Shown: positions 1 through 11,816 of the stretch, in pieces
Layout: the number at the start of each line of letters is the position of its first letter
Numbering within the stretch: the first letter of the stretch is position 1
From: Nemertoderma westbladi
Taxonomy: Eukaryota > Xenacoelomorpha > Nemertodermatida > Nemertodermatidae
Direction: 5' to 3'
DNA length: 45,649 nt
Assembly (NCBI GenBank): GCA_032718475.1
Contig: JAUCBJ010006279.1
Location: forward strand, 1 to 45,649
The notes under the pieces: model-generated
Databases searched by the model: none
What the model was told of the DNA's origin: nothing
What the model saw: the letters and a program-made list of their open reading frames with translations, nothing else
Made by a program: the position numbers and the translations under genes

Positions 1-965
1 TGATCGTTTTGCTGATGCGATTGGTCGAACCATTCACGGACGATGGAGTCACTTGGCCACAGATCAGCGGAGGATTCCGATTTCAGGGTATCCATTTGAT
101 CACGTGTTCCGGAAACCACAAAAGATTTGTAATTTGTCTCATATTTGAACTTGAACTCTTTGCACTCAACGTCGAATTTGAATGTTTCCTTAATATAATC
201 CAGCAACACCAATGCAGTTACATCGACCTCGAGTCGAGATATGAACACCTTTGCCTTTGGAGCCACACCTCGAAGGGAGAGTCCATTACCAGTACCACGA
301 ACCTGAGGACGCCGCGTTGGTCGATTAACAGTCCTGACTACCGGGCCCCGGCCCTGGTCATTGCTGGAGCGAGTTATTTGCGCAGGCCTACCACGAGGTC
401 CTACTAGTGTCATCCCATCTTCATCAACGGGGGTATTGGACTGTGCTACCGATGCCCAGCTCACCCCCAGTTTGGGTCTGGGAGGTTGTTGAACGTTAAC
501 CTGAACGCGATCGCCTATTTCCGACTTATTCAGTAGACCTTGGGGCGTAGGTGTTGCAGACTCGAGTACTGCCACTTTCGCCTTCAATGTATCCATATCC
601 TTCATTAGCGTTGAAATAATTGAACCCGAAGTCGATACCGGAGGGAGGACTGAGAAATCTTCCACAACGAATCGAGGTTTTGGATCCAGGGCATGGAATT
701 CAGCGGATTCAAAAAAATCCAATATGTCGCCAATAAACCGGCGGCGCTTTCCGTCTCCAGTATGTTTCTGTCCAAATTTCTTTCTGATGTCTCGACAGTC
801 AGGAATGAGCTCCAGGAGCTGAGCTCGACCCTCCTCGAAGTGAGCCGTTGAGAACCCAGTCCAGCATAGCATGGTTTCTAGAAGTTCATTGTACGGAGTC
901 CCTCGTTGAAGACGTAGGAAGGAGAAACACAACACTCCATTTTCTACAAGGAGCGGGGTCGACAT
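1..965 (-). CDS. LINE ORF1-like nucleic-acid-binding protein, cut by window edge
   Basis: An uninterrupted frame of 321 codons runs on the minus strand from an ATG at 965-963 to the window edge, with no stop. The N-terminal ~110 residues are helical and acidic/basic and end in a FVVEDFSVLPP segment. A short heptad-like stretch follows (MKDMDTLKAKVAVLES), then a basic, Pro/Arg/Gly-rich linker with SWASVAQSN. The C-terminal ~90 residues begin KVFISRLEVDV and run to ADLWPSDSIVREWF. This order resembles ORF1 proteins of metazoan CR1/L2-like LINEs, which bind element RNA as chaperones; the VFISRL...LWP pattern is the RRM-like/C-terminal part. That is family knowledge matched by eye. No reverse transcriptase is visible because the element would continue beyond base 1. 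Unlike every other element here it carries no lesion, so it may be a young insertion. A domesticated gene is a less likely alternative. Confidence 0.6.
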   Translation of the reverse strand, partial: MSTPLLVENGVLCFSFLRLQRGTPYNELLETMLCWTGFSTAHFEEGRAQLLELIPDCRDIRKKFGQKHTGDGKRRRFIGDILDFFESAEFHALDPKPRFVVEDFSVLPPVSTSGSIISTLMKDMDTLKAKVAVLESATPTPQGLLNKSEIGDRVQVNVQQPPRPKLGVSWASVAQSNTPVDEDGMTLVGPRGRPAQITRSSNDQGRGPVVRTVNRPTRRPQVRGTGNGLSLRGVAPKAKVFISRLEVDVTALVLLDYIKETFKFDVECKEFKFKYETNYKSFVVSGTRDQMDTLKSESSADLWPSDSIVREWFDQSHQQND

Positions 966-1904
966 CCCAATAAACTGGGAACCGACAATATACCAATGTA
1001 ATAAAATAACAAAATTCAAAATTCTGACAATGCAGCAATATTTCAGAGTTTAAACAGTCTTATGATCAGTATTATGATCAGTGCAGATGAATCAAGCACA
1101 TAGCATGGTCCGTATAGATCTTGGCAGATTCGTAAAGTCGCTAGTCTACGGTTATTATTCAGAGTTTATGCAAGAAATTGCAACCTTCATGTCCCTAAGT
1201 TTATTCCTGCAATTATTCTGCTAAGTTGTACATACCGTAATAGTTCAATTAACCCCAGTACTACTTCAGGACTGCTTGGTGTAGGACAGACTGGTGATTT
1301 AGTGCTCCGGTTACTCCGGCAGATGCTGTGGTTCTTTTAGCTGTTCAAGTATATTTAACTGGAGTTATATGTTATGAAATTTAATTTCCTGAAATTTAAT
1401 TTAGTGTGTACGCAGTATATTTGAGTTATAAAGTGGTCAATAGGTCCGTTAGCATCGGCTAAGATAATTAACTTTTAGGTATAGGACACTCCGGGTACGT
1501 TTGTTTATAGTGTAGACTATAAGCCATCAGACGGTGGCATCTCCTTATCTGGATAACCCGAATTATTGAATGCTACTATCTTAGTTTCAAAATTCCGTAT
1601 TAACCTCTGTAAGAACCAGATATTCAAGGTTCTGGTTAGTGAAATTCTTGTTAAATTTACCCTTAAAATTGTACGTTTAACTTTTGTTTGTTGTTTATTT
1701 AGAGATTGTGTAATCTCCACCCGTCGTATGTTTTTAAGTAAATTGTAGTGATAAGTAACTTAGTCAGTAGAAATAATTCTTAGTATCTATAAACTCCCTA
1801 TGGAGTGTTTACCATCCTTACTGTGACCTCTGAAAGAGTAAGAACAATAATTTACTGTGCTGGTAATCCTCTGAACATCAGGATAAATAATAGTTAAACC
1901 TGGG
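966..1904. other. no recognisable gene
   Basis: AT-rich sequence upstream of the ORF1-like frame. It may hold that element's 5' untranslated region. I see no coding-like frame, RNA gene or repeat of note. Confidence 0.5.
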
Positions 1905-2059
1905 CGCATCTCTGCCTTGCATCCTTAAGTGGTAGCTAAATTAGTACTGGAGTTTCCTCTGGGGAGTAAAGTTCTGGAGGGACCGCACTGGAAATAAGTC
2001 GTCAGACTTTGTGCGTAATCCCTGGCCCAGCGGCCGAAGAAAATTTACTTTTACTTTTG
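1905..2059 (+). repeat. 5'-truncated SINE copy
   Basis: About 150 bases starting CGCATCTCTGCCTTGCATCC and ending TTTACTTTTACTTTT match the 3' two thirds of the full SINE at 15795-16084, with a handful of substitutions. The tRNA-like head is missing, as expected for incomplete reverse transcription. A (TA)n tract follows at about 2067-2095. Confidence 0.85.
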
Positions 2060-2748
2060 CTATGGGTATATATACATATATATATATATATATTTCAATT
2101 TAAACTTTATTTCATTGGATTTAAAACCCATAGGCCTGTTAAATCCAATTAAGTCTAAACCATATATGCTGAACCTATTACTTGACATCAGCGCCAAGTA
2201 ATTAGAAATTAATTCCTAGAACTGACGGATCACTTATTGTTTAATTATTGATCGTACCGGTACTAACAGTACGCTTATTACATACTTATATAATTTAGGC
2301 TATACACATATACCGGTATTCAGGAGTGATATCAGTTTCTCTAAATACTGTTATATATCATAGATATTGTATACTGGTAGTTTATACATAGTTATCTGTC
2401 AGCATTGCCTGGGTAGCAATACTTTTTAACTGTAAGACTGACCATCGATACAGATTAGTGAAGTCAACTTGACTGTTATATATTAATAGGCATTCAGTAA
2501 AGAAACATCTTATAATGTCTGAGTCAAAATACACCCTGTAGGATAGCATATTAGATACTGTGGCTATTACAGTCTGTGACCCCAATCAAAGTGTAGAAAG
2601 GACCCGACCGAAGTGTAAGTCCCCGCCTACTGTAAGAAAGGCAATCCCTACAGTAGTTGTATCGGAACCTAGGTTATTGGAGCACCATAGGTCTATTATA
2701 GGCACTAGGGCCTAAGTGAAACGAGTTCAAGCTGCTGCAGCAGAATAG

Positions 2749-4500
2749 CCATGTCAGAATGAAGCACTAGAGACCCCTAAGCAATCCAGCGGTAATAGCT
2801 CTAGTACAGAGGAACTGACACCTACAGCGGCTGATCAGAGAATAGCGGAAGTAGCTGATGCCAACCACCTCTTCTTTCTCCTTAGAGGTATGCTCACCCA
2901 AATCCTTCCAGCTTTAGAAGAGCATTTAGTGGACTGGGTAAAGAATAGAAGGCCGACTAAAGTGAGTTACGCTGGATATTCACGGGAAGAATTGGAATCC
3001 TTAGTCGAATCGCAATGGAACTTTCCCGGACCCGGAGTTCCCTTTAACTTCTCAGAAGTTCCCTGGGAGGACTTACAACAGCTAGGAGTAAATCGGGAGA
3101 CCCGGGACCCCGCAGTGTGGAAGAGGTCAGCATCCAGTTATGTACTGGGATTCTTTAACTCCCTGGGACAACTAGAAACTCAACTGTTCTGAGGACAGCT
3201 GGAACCTCAAGCGCAAGGACTACTCTTGTTCCAAATGCGGGAGCGGATCTTAAGGATCAGACTAATTTTGTCAGCATTCGAAGAAACCTCCAAAAGAAGA
3301 CAAGATACATCTCTGCAGGTAGCGGTGCGAGTATGGTTCCAACGAATCAACGATAAGTCAAGGGAATTGCCATGTGGAAAAACCAGTTGGCCGATCAACT
3401 CGTATACGGGGAATCCACTGACACGGTTCTATCCCATGGAAAAGGGGAAGTAGCGCTCGAAGAGCAGCCTAAGAAAGACGCTATCGACATTTATTTGTCG
3501 GATTATCAACGATTCATCAGAGATCGGGAGTTGAGAAGACGCCTGGCAGGACTGCACCCTAGCAGCGAAGCAGCTGGAAACATACTGGAAGCGATAGGTG
3601 CGGAGATGCAGGCTGCCGAACAGGAAAAGGCAGACCAAGCAACTTTTATAGAGCAAGAAAGATCCAGAGCTGTGAAAAGGAGACTGATAGAAGAAGCCCA
3701 ATGAGAAATGGAAGCTGCCGAGGAAAGAGCAAAACGAGAAACAGAAGCGGCAGAGGAAAGAGCAAGACGAGAAGCACGTGCTGAAGCAGCAAAGGTAGAA
3801 GAAGAAACCAAAAGAGCAACTGCTAAGGCCGAATCTGAAGCATTGGCCCAACCTGAATTAGAAGCTATCCAAACTAGACAAGAACTGATACGGAAGCAAA
3901 GAGAAACTGCTCAAGCCCAAATCAGAAGTCGTTTAACTTCCAAGAGACACGGATTTGCAATCTCCTCCGATGAAGAGACTACGACTGGATCAGAGTTTCA
4001 GAGTTACAAATCCAATTCAAACGGGCATAGTCGAACTCCCATAGGATGCAAATTACCTGATTTGCCACCCTCTGTGAGGAGAGAATTGGCGAATACAGAT
4101 TTAAAATCTAGCCAATCAATAACACAGGTAGTCGAGTCAAATAGGCTTCCCACTATTTTAGATAAGCCTGAAATAGGTAGGCCTGTTGTTAAGTCTACTC
4201 CATTAAAGGAGACTCCTTTACTACTCAGATATGAATCTAGATTCCCTTTAGAAAGTACAAATCCCCCCTTAACCAGCAGTCAAATCCCTGAAACCAAAAT
4301 TTGTGTGAAATCTCACGACAAAACCTTTGGTCATGGATTGTCCACAGTGGCTCCCACACACCATCTGGCCACTCCGTTGGCAGCTCCCGCGCGAGCGGTT
4401 GAGAGGATGGAAAAAGGGCGACTGGAGATGGACGACGAGATCAAAATGTCTTGGTCCATGGACCAGTTAAGGGATTTGACTTGTACTGTAAACACCTTAA
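2749..4500 (+). pseudogene. BEL/Pao gag, N-terminal and coiled-coil part (broken)
   Basis: An open stretch from 2749 (a TAG precedes it at 2746) reaches a stop at 3192. Coding character then continues in shifted frames at 3226-3453 and 3372-3704. After a single stop near 3704 it goes on to the TTAA insertion at 4500. The N-terminal part has a compact domain with VPWEDLQQLG. The middle is a very strong coiled coil, rich in Glu/Ala/Arg/Lys (about 3560-3940, repeated EAAEERA-type heptads). A Ser/Pro-rich linker follows. Gag proteins assemble the particle, and coiled coils there drive multimerisation. At least two frameshifts and two stops show decay. Assignment to gag rests on position before the BEL/Pao RT rather than on a diagnostic motif. 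Confidence 0.65.
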
Positions 4501-5240
4501 GGGGGGGGGGGGGGGGGGGGTACACCATTTTGGTCCAAAATATGTCGGATTTTTTTTTATGGTCTATTATAATGCACCATTGAATGGTGTTTCCAAATCT
4601 CAAAACCGCTATTTAATAGCTCTTTTAGTTTTCAAGTTATGTAAATTTACATTTAGGGATTCCTATTGAAATTACTATTATTATGTATAATGAAAGGTCG
4701 ATTATCTCCAAATATTTTTTTTATGAAATTTTCAACTTCAAAACCCTACTACTTCTACAATTTTTGAGTAATTAGTCTGAAACTTCCTGTTGGTGTCTAT
4801 ATAGCCACCCTGCATAAAAGTATCAGACAACTTTTCGAAATTTTTTGTTAATACAATTTAATACTATTTATAAAAAACCTAAAAATTAGCATAAATTTGC
4901 AGCGCCACCTAGCGGTGCAGAATTATTTTAACAAAATTTCGCCTGATAGTTATGTTGCCCCATCTTTGATCTATCATATAAAAAAACTTTCATGTGATTA
5001 GGTTCAAAACTGTAAAGTAAAAGCCTTAGGGTTTTAAGCGCAACCAAGTTTTTTTTAATGTTAACTAGTATTAACTAATATTAAATAGCGAGAACATTTT
5101 TTTTCTGCCCTGTCATGTAGAATAGCATCTTAGGCACCTATATGCCAAATTTTAGCCAAAACCAAACAATTTTGAAACGCTGAGAGTGATAAATCGAAGA
5201 GTTGTCCGAAAATGGTGTACCCCCCCCCCCCCCCCCCCCC
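4501..5240. mobile_element. TTAA-flanked DNA element with G20/C20 ends (non-autonomous, piggyBac-like target)
   Basis: The insert sits between two TTAA tetranucleotides (4497-4500 and 5241-5244). It begins with 20 G then TACACCATTTT and ends with AAAATGGTGTAC then 20 C, giving a perfect 31-bp terminal inverted repeat. The gag coiled-coil frame is compatible across the two TTAA copies, as expected for a precise TTAA-duplicating insertion. TTAA duplication is the hallmark of piggyBac-type transposases. Known piggyBac ends usually start CCC rather than GGG, so the superfamily is inferred. There is no transposase frame: the interior is AT-rich with a small palindrome, GCGCCACCTAGCGGTGC, near 4900. 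Confidence 0.85.
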
Positions 5241-6460
5241 TTAAAGGGGATGTTAAGAGACAGTAAACTTGAGTTGCAGGAGATACAGCAACAAATCGCT
5301 CTTGAAAGCGATAAATTAGTCTACATAAAAAGGGTATACCACCATCCCCTGTAACTATATTTCAACCACTTAGGTCTGAATCACATGCGAGAGGTGTAGA
5401 GCCATACTGCTAGTGAAGTGGAAACTCCTATAGCAAATCATACCAATAATATTAATTATATTAATAGTCCAACTTGTAATGATATCCCACATGTGCCTGA
5501 TAATAATCCGAGAAATATCTATTCGGATAATTCGATATTGAATAATATGATGGCTTAGGAGAGCTTTACGCGCCAGATTGCGAGAACCGAGGCCCGACAA
5601 GCCGTGAAAGTTTTCAAGTTGTCAAGTTGTCAAGTTTAACAGAGATGAGATGAAATGGTTGCCTTTTAATGAATATTAAAAAGACAATTTACAAAACTCT
5701 GTCCTATCAAACGGAGAGAAGTTAAGATTCCTCATTGAGTGTTTGGAAGGCCCTCCCAAATTGATGGTGTACATTGGACATTCTGACGGATTAAGACAAG
5801 TATGGGATACCCTTACCCTATCTATCAGGTATGGTAATAGGACTAACATAGCTAGATACTTGTATGCAAAATTAGTGGTGCCCAGAAAATTCCCTACCAC
5901 AGGAATTATAGAGTTTTCTGATGAGGTTCAGGAGATCTGTAGACAGTTAAATTGGTTAGGTAAATCTCATGAGTACCAAAGTTCTATGGTGGTAGGAGCT
6001 GTAGCGGCGTCTTTACCTAAGGGGGGAGTAGGTACTCGTTGGGACAAAAAGGTGTTATACTTGGAAGATCAACATAAGAGAGATCCTACAATGACTGACC
6101 TTATGTCTTTCCTGACTGGAGAGGTTAGATTACATCGATTAAACAGCCTCGAGAGAAAACTCCTGAAACCAAGGTAAACGAGAAACCAACAGCTAGGAGA
6201 AAGGTAATGCCTGTATGTTACACCGAGTATGAGAGTCAAACCTCTTACAATGAGGACAGAGGACCAAATACGGCCGATGTCTACTACACAAGTAAGAGCA
6301 AATAAGTAGAAAAACCCAAATATCGGCAGAAGGACGGAGAGAGAGAACAGCATAAGACTCCTACGACGTCACCCAAAAGGACTCCTGGTAAGAAACCCAA
6401 AGAAAGAACTCGAGTGCAGAATACTGTACAACCTAAGGTAACTAATCTTAAACCTCAGTA
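5241..6460 (+). pseudogene. BEL/Pao gag, C-terminal part (DUF1759-like)
   Basis: Just after the insertion the coiled coil continues (KLELQEIQQQIALE) and is lost near 5345. A second coding stretch is open at 5743-6177 and coding-like from about 5655. It contains LEGPPKLMV, LRQVWDTLTLSIRYG and a run of helices, the pattern of the BEL/Pao gag domain often annotated DUF1759. Downstream to about 6460 the sequence encodes a Lys/Arg/Pro-rich tail interrupted by stops. The zinc knuckle and the protease that should follow are absent. About 30 bases after this tail the RT N-terminus begins, so a deletion has removed them. Confidence 0.65.
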
Positions 6461-6487
6461 ATTGTGAGGAATTACCTTTCAGGAAGA

Positions 6488-7960
6488 GATAACCCAGCTT
6501 CGTAAACAATCCACCGTTGGCCATCAAGAGAATCGAACAGCTACATTGACGCTTGTCAAGGAATGAGTATAAGACCCAGTTGAAAAAGTTCATAGACAAG
6601 GGATACGCAGAGCGAGTTCCCACCGACACACCTGTGACAGAGAGAACGTACTATTTAACACACCACTACGTTCCCAACCCGGAAAGCCCAATGAAGTCAG
6701 GGTGGTGTTCGACGGATCTGTGTTATATAAGGGACGATCCCTCAACTCTGAGTTATTTCCAGGACCCAACCTTCTGCAATCGTTGTTGGGAAAACTACTG
6801 CGACTCCAGCAGTATTCTATCGCCTTTGCCTCCGATGTTGAGGGCATGTTTCTTCAAGTAAAGGCGGTACAATGAGACCGAGATAGTTTACGGTTCTTAT
6901 GGTGGCCTGATGGTGACTTTGGCAAGGAACCTGTGGAGTATTGGATGACTATCCAAGCCTTCGGCATTATATCTAGTCCATCCAACACCTGCTCAGTAGT
7001 GCGTACAACTGCAGATGAAAATCGAGACGCATTCCCCAAAGTGGTCATCGATAATAATAAACAGGACATCTACATGGACGACAACCTCAAGTCGCTACCT
7101 ACTGTGGAAGAAGCTGTAGAGGTTGCCAAGGGAACAGTGGAGTGTCTTCAACGTGGTGGATTTCGGTTAACTAAATTCACCAGCAACTCCCGTGAGTTTC
7201 TGCAGGCGATCCCTGAGAAAGAATAAGGTGCGAAAGATCTCGACCATATTAAAGATGACCTCCCAGAGACCAAAACCCTCAGACTAAAGTGGGATACCGA
7301 GAGAGATATTTTGTTCTTCCAATTAAAACAACAAGAGGACTCTGTTGGACTAAAAGGATCTGCTTGAGTATTCTTAGCACGGTATTTTGATCCATTGGGA
7401 TTCATTAGTCCAGTAATCCTAGTTGCTCGGAGTCTAGTCCAGCAAATGTGGCTTGAAAACCATTCTTGGGATGACTCGCTAAAGGGTGAACTATTGACGA
7501 GATGGATGAAGTGGGAAAACTCTTTACCATCTATCGAGGACTTTAAGATTTCTCGCTCATATTTCGGCCATGTTCTCCCTACCTATTCCTATCAACTACA
7601 TGTCTTTGGAGACACCAGCGATATTGGAATAAGTATAGTGGCCTATCTGAGAGTCGAAACACCAGACGGAATTAAGGTCTCCTTAGCTGCCTCAAAGGGT
7701 CTAATCAACAATAAGCTATGGGTCCCCAGAGCAGAATTAAAAGCGACACTGTGCGCTACTGCCATTGGTAGGAATATCACCGAACAGATAGACTACCCGT
7801 TGGAGAAAACTGTTTATTGGACGGATGCATTACTCATTCTAGAATATTTGACTAATGAAGTCTGCCAGTTCAGCGTCTTTGTAACTAACCGCGTAGACAT
7901 TATACTCAGTCGTACAAAGTACAAAGATATTGCCCTGGGACTATTGATCCAGCTGACATA
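6488..7960 (+). pseudogene. BEL/Pao reverse transcriptase and RNase H (broken)
   Basis: The start shows the family signature ALKR-like 'LAIKRIEQLH' followed by YKTQLKKFIDKGYAERVP. After a frameshift near 6688 come VRVVFDGS, LNSELFPGPNLL, SDVEGMF (catalytic motif A) and the intact YMDD box at 7071-7082 (motif C). Beyond it are FDPLGFISP and the Pao-type connection. The RNase H region reads HVFGDTSDIG, WVPRAELKA, YWTDALLILEYL and VFVTNRV, where the expected Asp-Glu-Asp residues can be followed. In-frame stops lie near 6872 (TGA), 7223 (TAA) and 7366 (TGA). A further frameshift near 7935 leads into the DPADIASRG motif. The original product would be the polymerase part of a Pol polyprotein. It cannot be made from this copy. 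Confidence 0.9.
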
Positions 7961-8850
7961 GCCTCCAGAGGAGCTACACCAAAGGAACTAACTGAGACAC
8001 CAGATTGGCTAGGTGGCCCTGACTTCCTGCGTAAAGAAGAAGAGGAATGGCCCCACCATCTCACCACTGCCGAGATCAGACAAGCCAAGGGAGCGGAAAC
8101 TGTTAAGCCAAAGATGTGGACGAGTAAATTCAAGCTGTTTAAACCGACGCTCAATCTATCGATTCTACACGCTGCCGATGATGACAATGATGCCACACCA
8201 CCAACCCTGAACGGGACTGTGGCCTATATTCAGAACCAAGATTGGAAGACTGGGATACCTGACCTCTCGCCCCTAGTGAAGAGAGCGATGGCCCATTAAG
8301 TTCTTGGAATAGACTTTGTAAAGCGATCACATATTTGAAACGGCTTTTCCACCACCATTATTCCAAGACTAAAGAAATTCACAACGCCATCCCAAGAGAA
8401 GTCGAAAAGGTTAATGCTATCAAATACCTTCCCACTTATTGGCTGCCCACTAAGTTTTTAACGAACAAGATCACTCACCAGGAGCATGACAATACCAACA
8501 AGCAACTACTGAGGCTTCTACAGTGCCATGAGGATCCTGAGAAGTATTTCCTGTTGATGAAAAATCTGCAGATGCGCTTAAAGGATTCTTTGTCCAGTAT
8601 GGTGTTTGACGGACTCATACATGTTGGAGGGAGATTAACTAATGCACCACTTTCTTTTGACACTAAGTACCCCATCATCATTAAAAATCTTGAAATACAA
8701 ATCAAGATGATTGTAGATGTCCATAGTAATCTTTATCATGCCGGTAGAGAACGAGTTCTTAGTGAAGTTAGAATGCGCTTTTATTTTTATAAGCCGCGTA
8801 AAGCACTAAACCAAGTTCTTAGGAACTACATACCCTTTAGGAAAGCATTT
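7961..8850 (+). pseudogene. BEL/Pao integrase N-terminal region, truncated by LINE insertion
   Basis: After the DPADIASRG/DWLGGPDFL linker, coding continues through KFKLFKPTLNLSILHA to a stop near 8299. It resumes from about 8320 to 8850. The second stretch contains DGLIHVGGRLTNA and HSNLYHAGRERVLSEVR, the BEL/Pao integrase zinc-binding module. The two histidines are present. The CxxC that should follow reads Y-I-P-F, so both cysteines are lost by changes that can each be one base. The frame runs to RKAF at 8850, where the antisense LINE begins. The second half of the same motif (S-R-P-L-T-Q-R-E-A) is found at 12313, beyond the LINE. Confidence 0.9.
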
Positions 8851-8889
8851 CTACTAGTACTATCAGCATGCTGCATTACAGCTGCATTT

Positions 8890-9800
8890 TTAAGAATGCT
8901 GTGCCGGCTTGTCGACAAAATTGCGCCGCCACAACTCCCTATCAGCCATGACATTTGCTAGATCATCCGCATCTTCAAGACCAGTGTCCTTTAAGATGCG
9001 TCTCAAGAAAGTCACGGGCTGTCCACCATGCTTATTCACTCCATGAGGCTGCCAAAGTACAAGATTATGCACTAGCTGGTCCTCACGGCGAAAGCAATGT
9101 CCTGCAAAGTGGATGCGATTTTGTTCTAGTGTCAAGCTTGGGGGAACCAATGAGACACCTCCAATGTTATATAGTGTCTGGTTGGAGATGTGTGCATTGT
9201 ACTTGACACAATGAACCCAGCGTAGCATTCTTGTGAATGTGCCATCCAGAGATTTGGTATCCTCAGCAGTTAGAGCCCAGCATGGACTCCCATAGAGGAG
9301 TACTGGAACTTCTGCTGCTCTAAATAATCGGACCTTAAGTTTCCGATTAATTCTCGGTGACTTCCAAATCCTGGAAAGCCTATACAAGGCTGCCCTGATT
9401 ACGTATTTGAAGGTCCTCACCTGACTTCCGGATCCATGATCCCAGGTAACAGAAGTCGTCCACATGCTCAAGCATACCATCCTTTGAGCTTATGCTCATC
9501 CGATCAGAGACTTGCTGAGAACTTTCAAAGTTAACTGTCAAAATTTTGGTCTTTCTGGAGTTAATAAAAAGACCAACACTAGAAGCAGCATGTTCTAATG
9601 AGCTGAGGAGCCGTTGGGCTCCCTCTAGTGATTCTGAGAGTACTCCTAAGTCATCAGCAAAGTCTAGATCAGTTAGGTACTTGGCAGGATTTCCTCGACT
9701 TCTGGAGCCAGTAGGTGGAGTTATCATCACCCCATCATCATTATGATGATCTAAGGACATGCGTAGAACATAGTCAACCACAATTATGAACAAGAATGCC
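8890..9800 (-). pseudogene. LINE copy 1 reverse transcriptase 3' part and C-terminal tail
   Basis: Past the 26-base deletion the reverse transcriptase is read in another frame: FLFIIVVDYVL, then LDFADDLGVL (catalytic FADD, motif C), up to about 9380. A further shift near 9400-9480 leads to the tail, open at 9480-8890. It contains VPVLLYGSPCWALT, RMLRWVHCVK, RIHFAGHCFRRED and QPVTFLRRILKDTG. That tail is typical of RTE-type and related elements with an AP endonuclease. The last codons end a short distance before the element's 3' end. Confidence 0.9.
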
Positions 9801-11816
9801 CCATAACACTTCAAATGGTTCTGTGTCACCATCAACAGTAGACACAAATGTTGTCGAACCATCGTATACTGATCTGATTGCTGCAATAATTTCATCAGGA
9901 ATCCTATATAATGAAAGTATGCTGAACATACGTGAGCGGGAGACTGAATCAAAGGCCTTGAAGAAATCAACAAAGATAACAGCCAGATGCCTGTCTTTCT
10001 TTTTTGATAACTCTTCAATTATCCTTCTAAGTGCCAAAATGGGTTCCATGGTCCCACGACCTTTACGGAACCCATTCTGATTTCCACGGAGCAGTCTCTC
10101 AATGGGATCCCTGATGCGATTCAATAGAATTCTATTGTATAGCTTTGCAGCAATCGAGATCAATGAGATTCCCCGAAAAGAACCATAGGGTGTTATGTTG
10201 CCCTTCTTGGGAACTGGAACCAACTTATTTGTTTTCACTTCTTGTGGGACTCTTGTTGTTCGGTACAAGTCTACTATGATGGGATAGATGAGCTTTAAAC
10301 ACTCAGGTATTTTAAAGACCTCAGGGGGAACACCATCTACTCCACTGGCACGATTGGTCTTAATGCTCTTTGCAGCAGCCTTCACTTCTGCAAAGGAGAT
10401 ATCGCCAATGGGAATATCTGGGAGTACAGACTCAGACACTTTTACTTCTATAAAGTTATCAGGCAATATCCTGTCATTATTGAGGAGCTTTTCAAAGTGG
10501 GCCTTCCAACCATTGAGGCGATCGGCTGGTGATTCAGCCTTAACCTTGGTGGTTGGTTGGCTTTTCCGCCCAGTAAGCAAGTTGATCGATTTCCATGCCT
10601 GGGATGATTGCCTGCTGTCGTCGGCATCATTGATGGCATCAACCTGTTGGTTTATTAGCTCCTGTAGATTAACAGAGTACTGCCTGTTCAGGGACCTAGA
10701 TGCAGCCTTAACTGCATTCTTGGCCGCTGTAGTCTGTTTGAGTCGGGACTCTTTCTGCGCCTTATATAGGTCATTTCGGCACTTCTGGATTTTGTTGTCA
10801 GTCCAGGGCGCCCTTTTCCTGTTTCGAGGGTATACAGGAACTGTTTCTCCAGCTGCTAACTTAACTGCTTCTGTGAAGGCGGTATAGCCCTCACAGTGAT
10901 CTGCCGCCTCAGAGGCAAGAACCTCATACCTGTTGCTCAGCTGTAGTGTGAAGCTGGATCTCACACTTGGCTATTGCAACAGAGAGGACCAGTCATGCTG
11001 CGGCAAGGCAGATTTCGTTGTTCTGCTAGCACGCAGACTAAGTCTTACCTTGGCCACAATAAGGCGGTGATCACTGGAGAAGGGTCGAAGTGTAAATGCA
11101 TTACAGTCTTGTATAGAGCTCCTGTACTTCCTACGAAACAGAATATGGTCTATCTGGGACTTGTGACCACTTGGTCCACTATGAGTCCATAGCTTTCCAG
11201 TTCGCTTCTTGAACTGGGTTCCAGCCGAAAATAATCCATTTCCAGAGATAAAATCCTGAAGATGGACGGAATTTCGGTTGACACTATTGCTATAGACCCA
11301 GGGCGATGTAGGTGATTGATGCAGACTTGCATTAAAGTCTCCCAGGAATGTTAAGAATGCATGCTGATCCACTCCATCAGTAGCTGCTTGTAGATTGTGG
11401 TAGAAATTTTCCACCTCCTCTACAGGGGCAACACTAGTTGGAGAGTAGCACACAATCATAACCACCTTAGGAAACTTCTTAGCCAGTCTTCCAGAACTTG
11501 AGAAGTGGCAACGGATGATGCGGTTAGAGATTTGGTCTATTTTGTCCAATGCTGCATGTGCAGTTGGATTCATCAATAGACCAATACCACCATTGCCACT
11601 ATCATCTGCTGACACAAGGGCGAGTCGCCAACCGCCCCCCATGTCCTTAATCAGAACCTCATCAGTCTGTCCAGTCTGCATTCGGTGCTCTTGAACACCC
11701 ACTGCGCTAAGAGAAAGCTTATCTGCCAAGGCAGTCAGCTCACCTTGTCGCATTGGGGACCCGAGTGTTAGGGTGTTTACTGAGGCTAGTCTAGTGACTT
11801 GCCTCAGATTCACCAA
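9774..11816 (-). pseudogene. LINE copy 1 endonuclease-reverse transcriptase, 5' part
   Basis: The first 281 residues (11816-10971) are an exonuclease-endonuclease-phosphatase domain of the apurinic-endonuclease type: VQEHR (catalytic Glu ~43), CYSPTS, GDFN (~159-162), QIDHI (~223) and SSDH (~249-250). This domain nicks target DNA. A TAG at 10971-10973, where copy 2 has CAG, stops it. The same frame continues from 10964 into the reverse transcriptase: RASGVDGVPPEVFK, LVPVPKKGN, FRGISL, NGFRKGRGT and IFVDFFKAFDS (motif A). The frame dies at about 9774-9800, where a 26-base deletion relative to copy 2 removes the LQGD motif. The product is therefore inactive. Confidence 0.92.

Noticed and set aside
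9-407. Plus-strand frame of 132 codons
   Set aside because: It is the antisense shadow of the 321-codon ORF1-like frame, which has family-like motifs.
8890-10080. Plus-strand frames overlapping the LINE at 8955-10887
   Set aside because: They are antisense shadows of the LINE endonuclease/RT frames.
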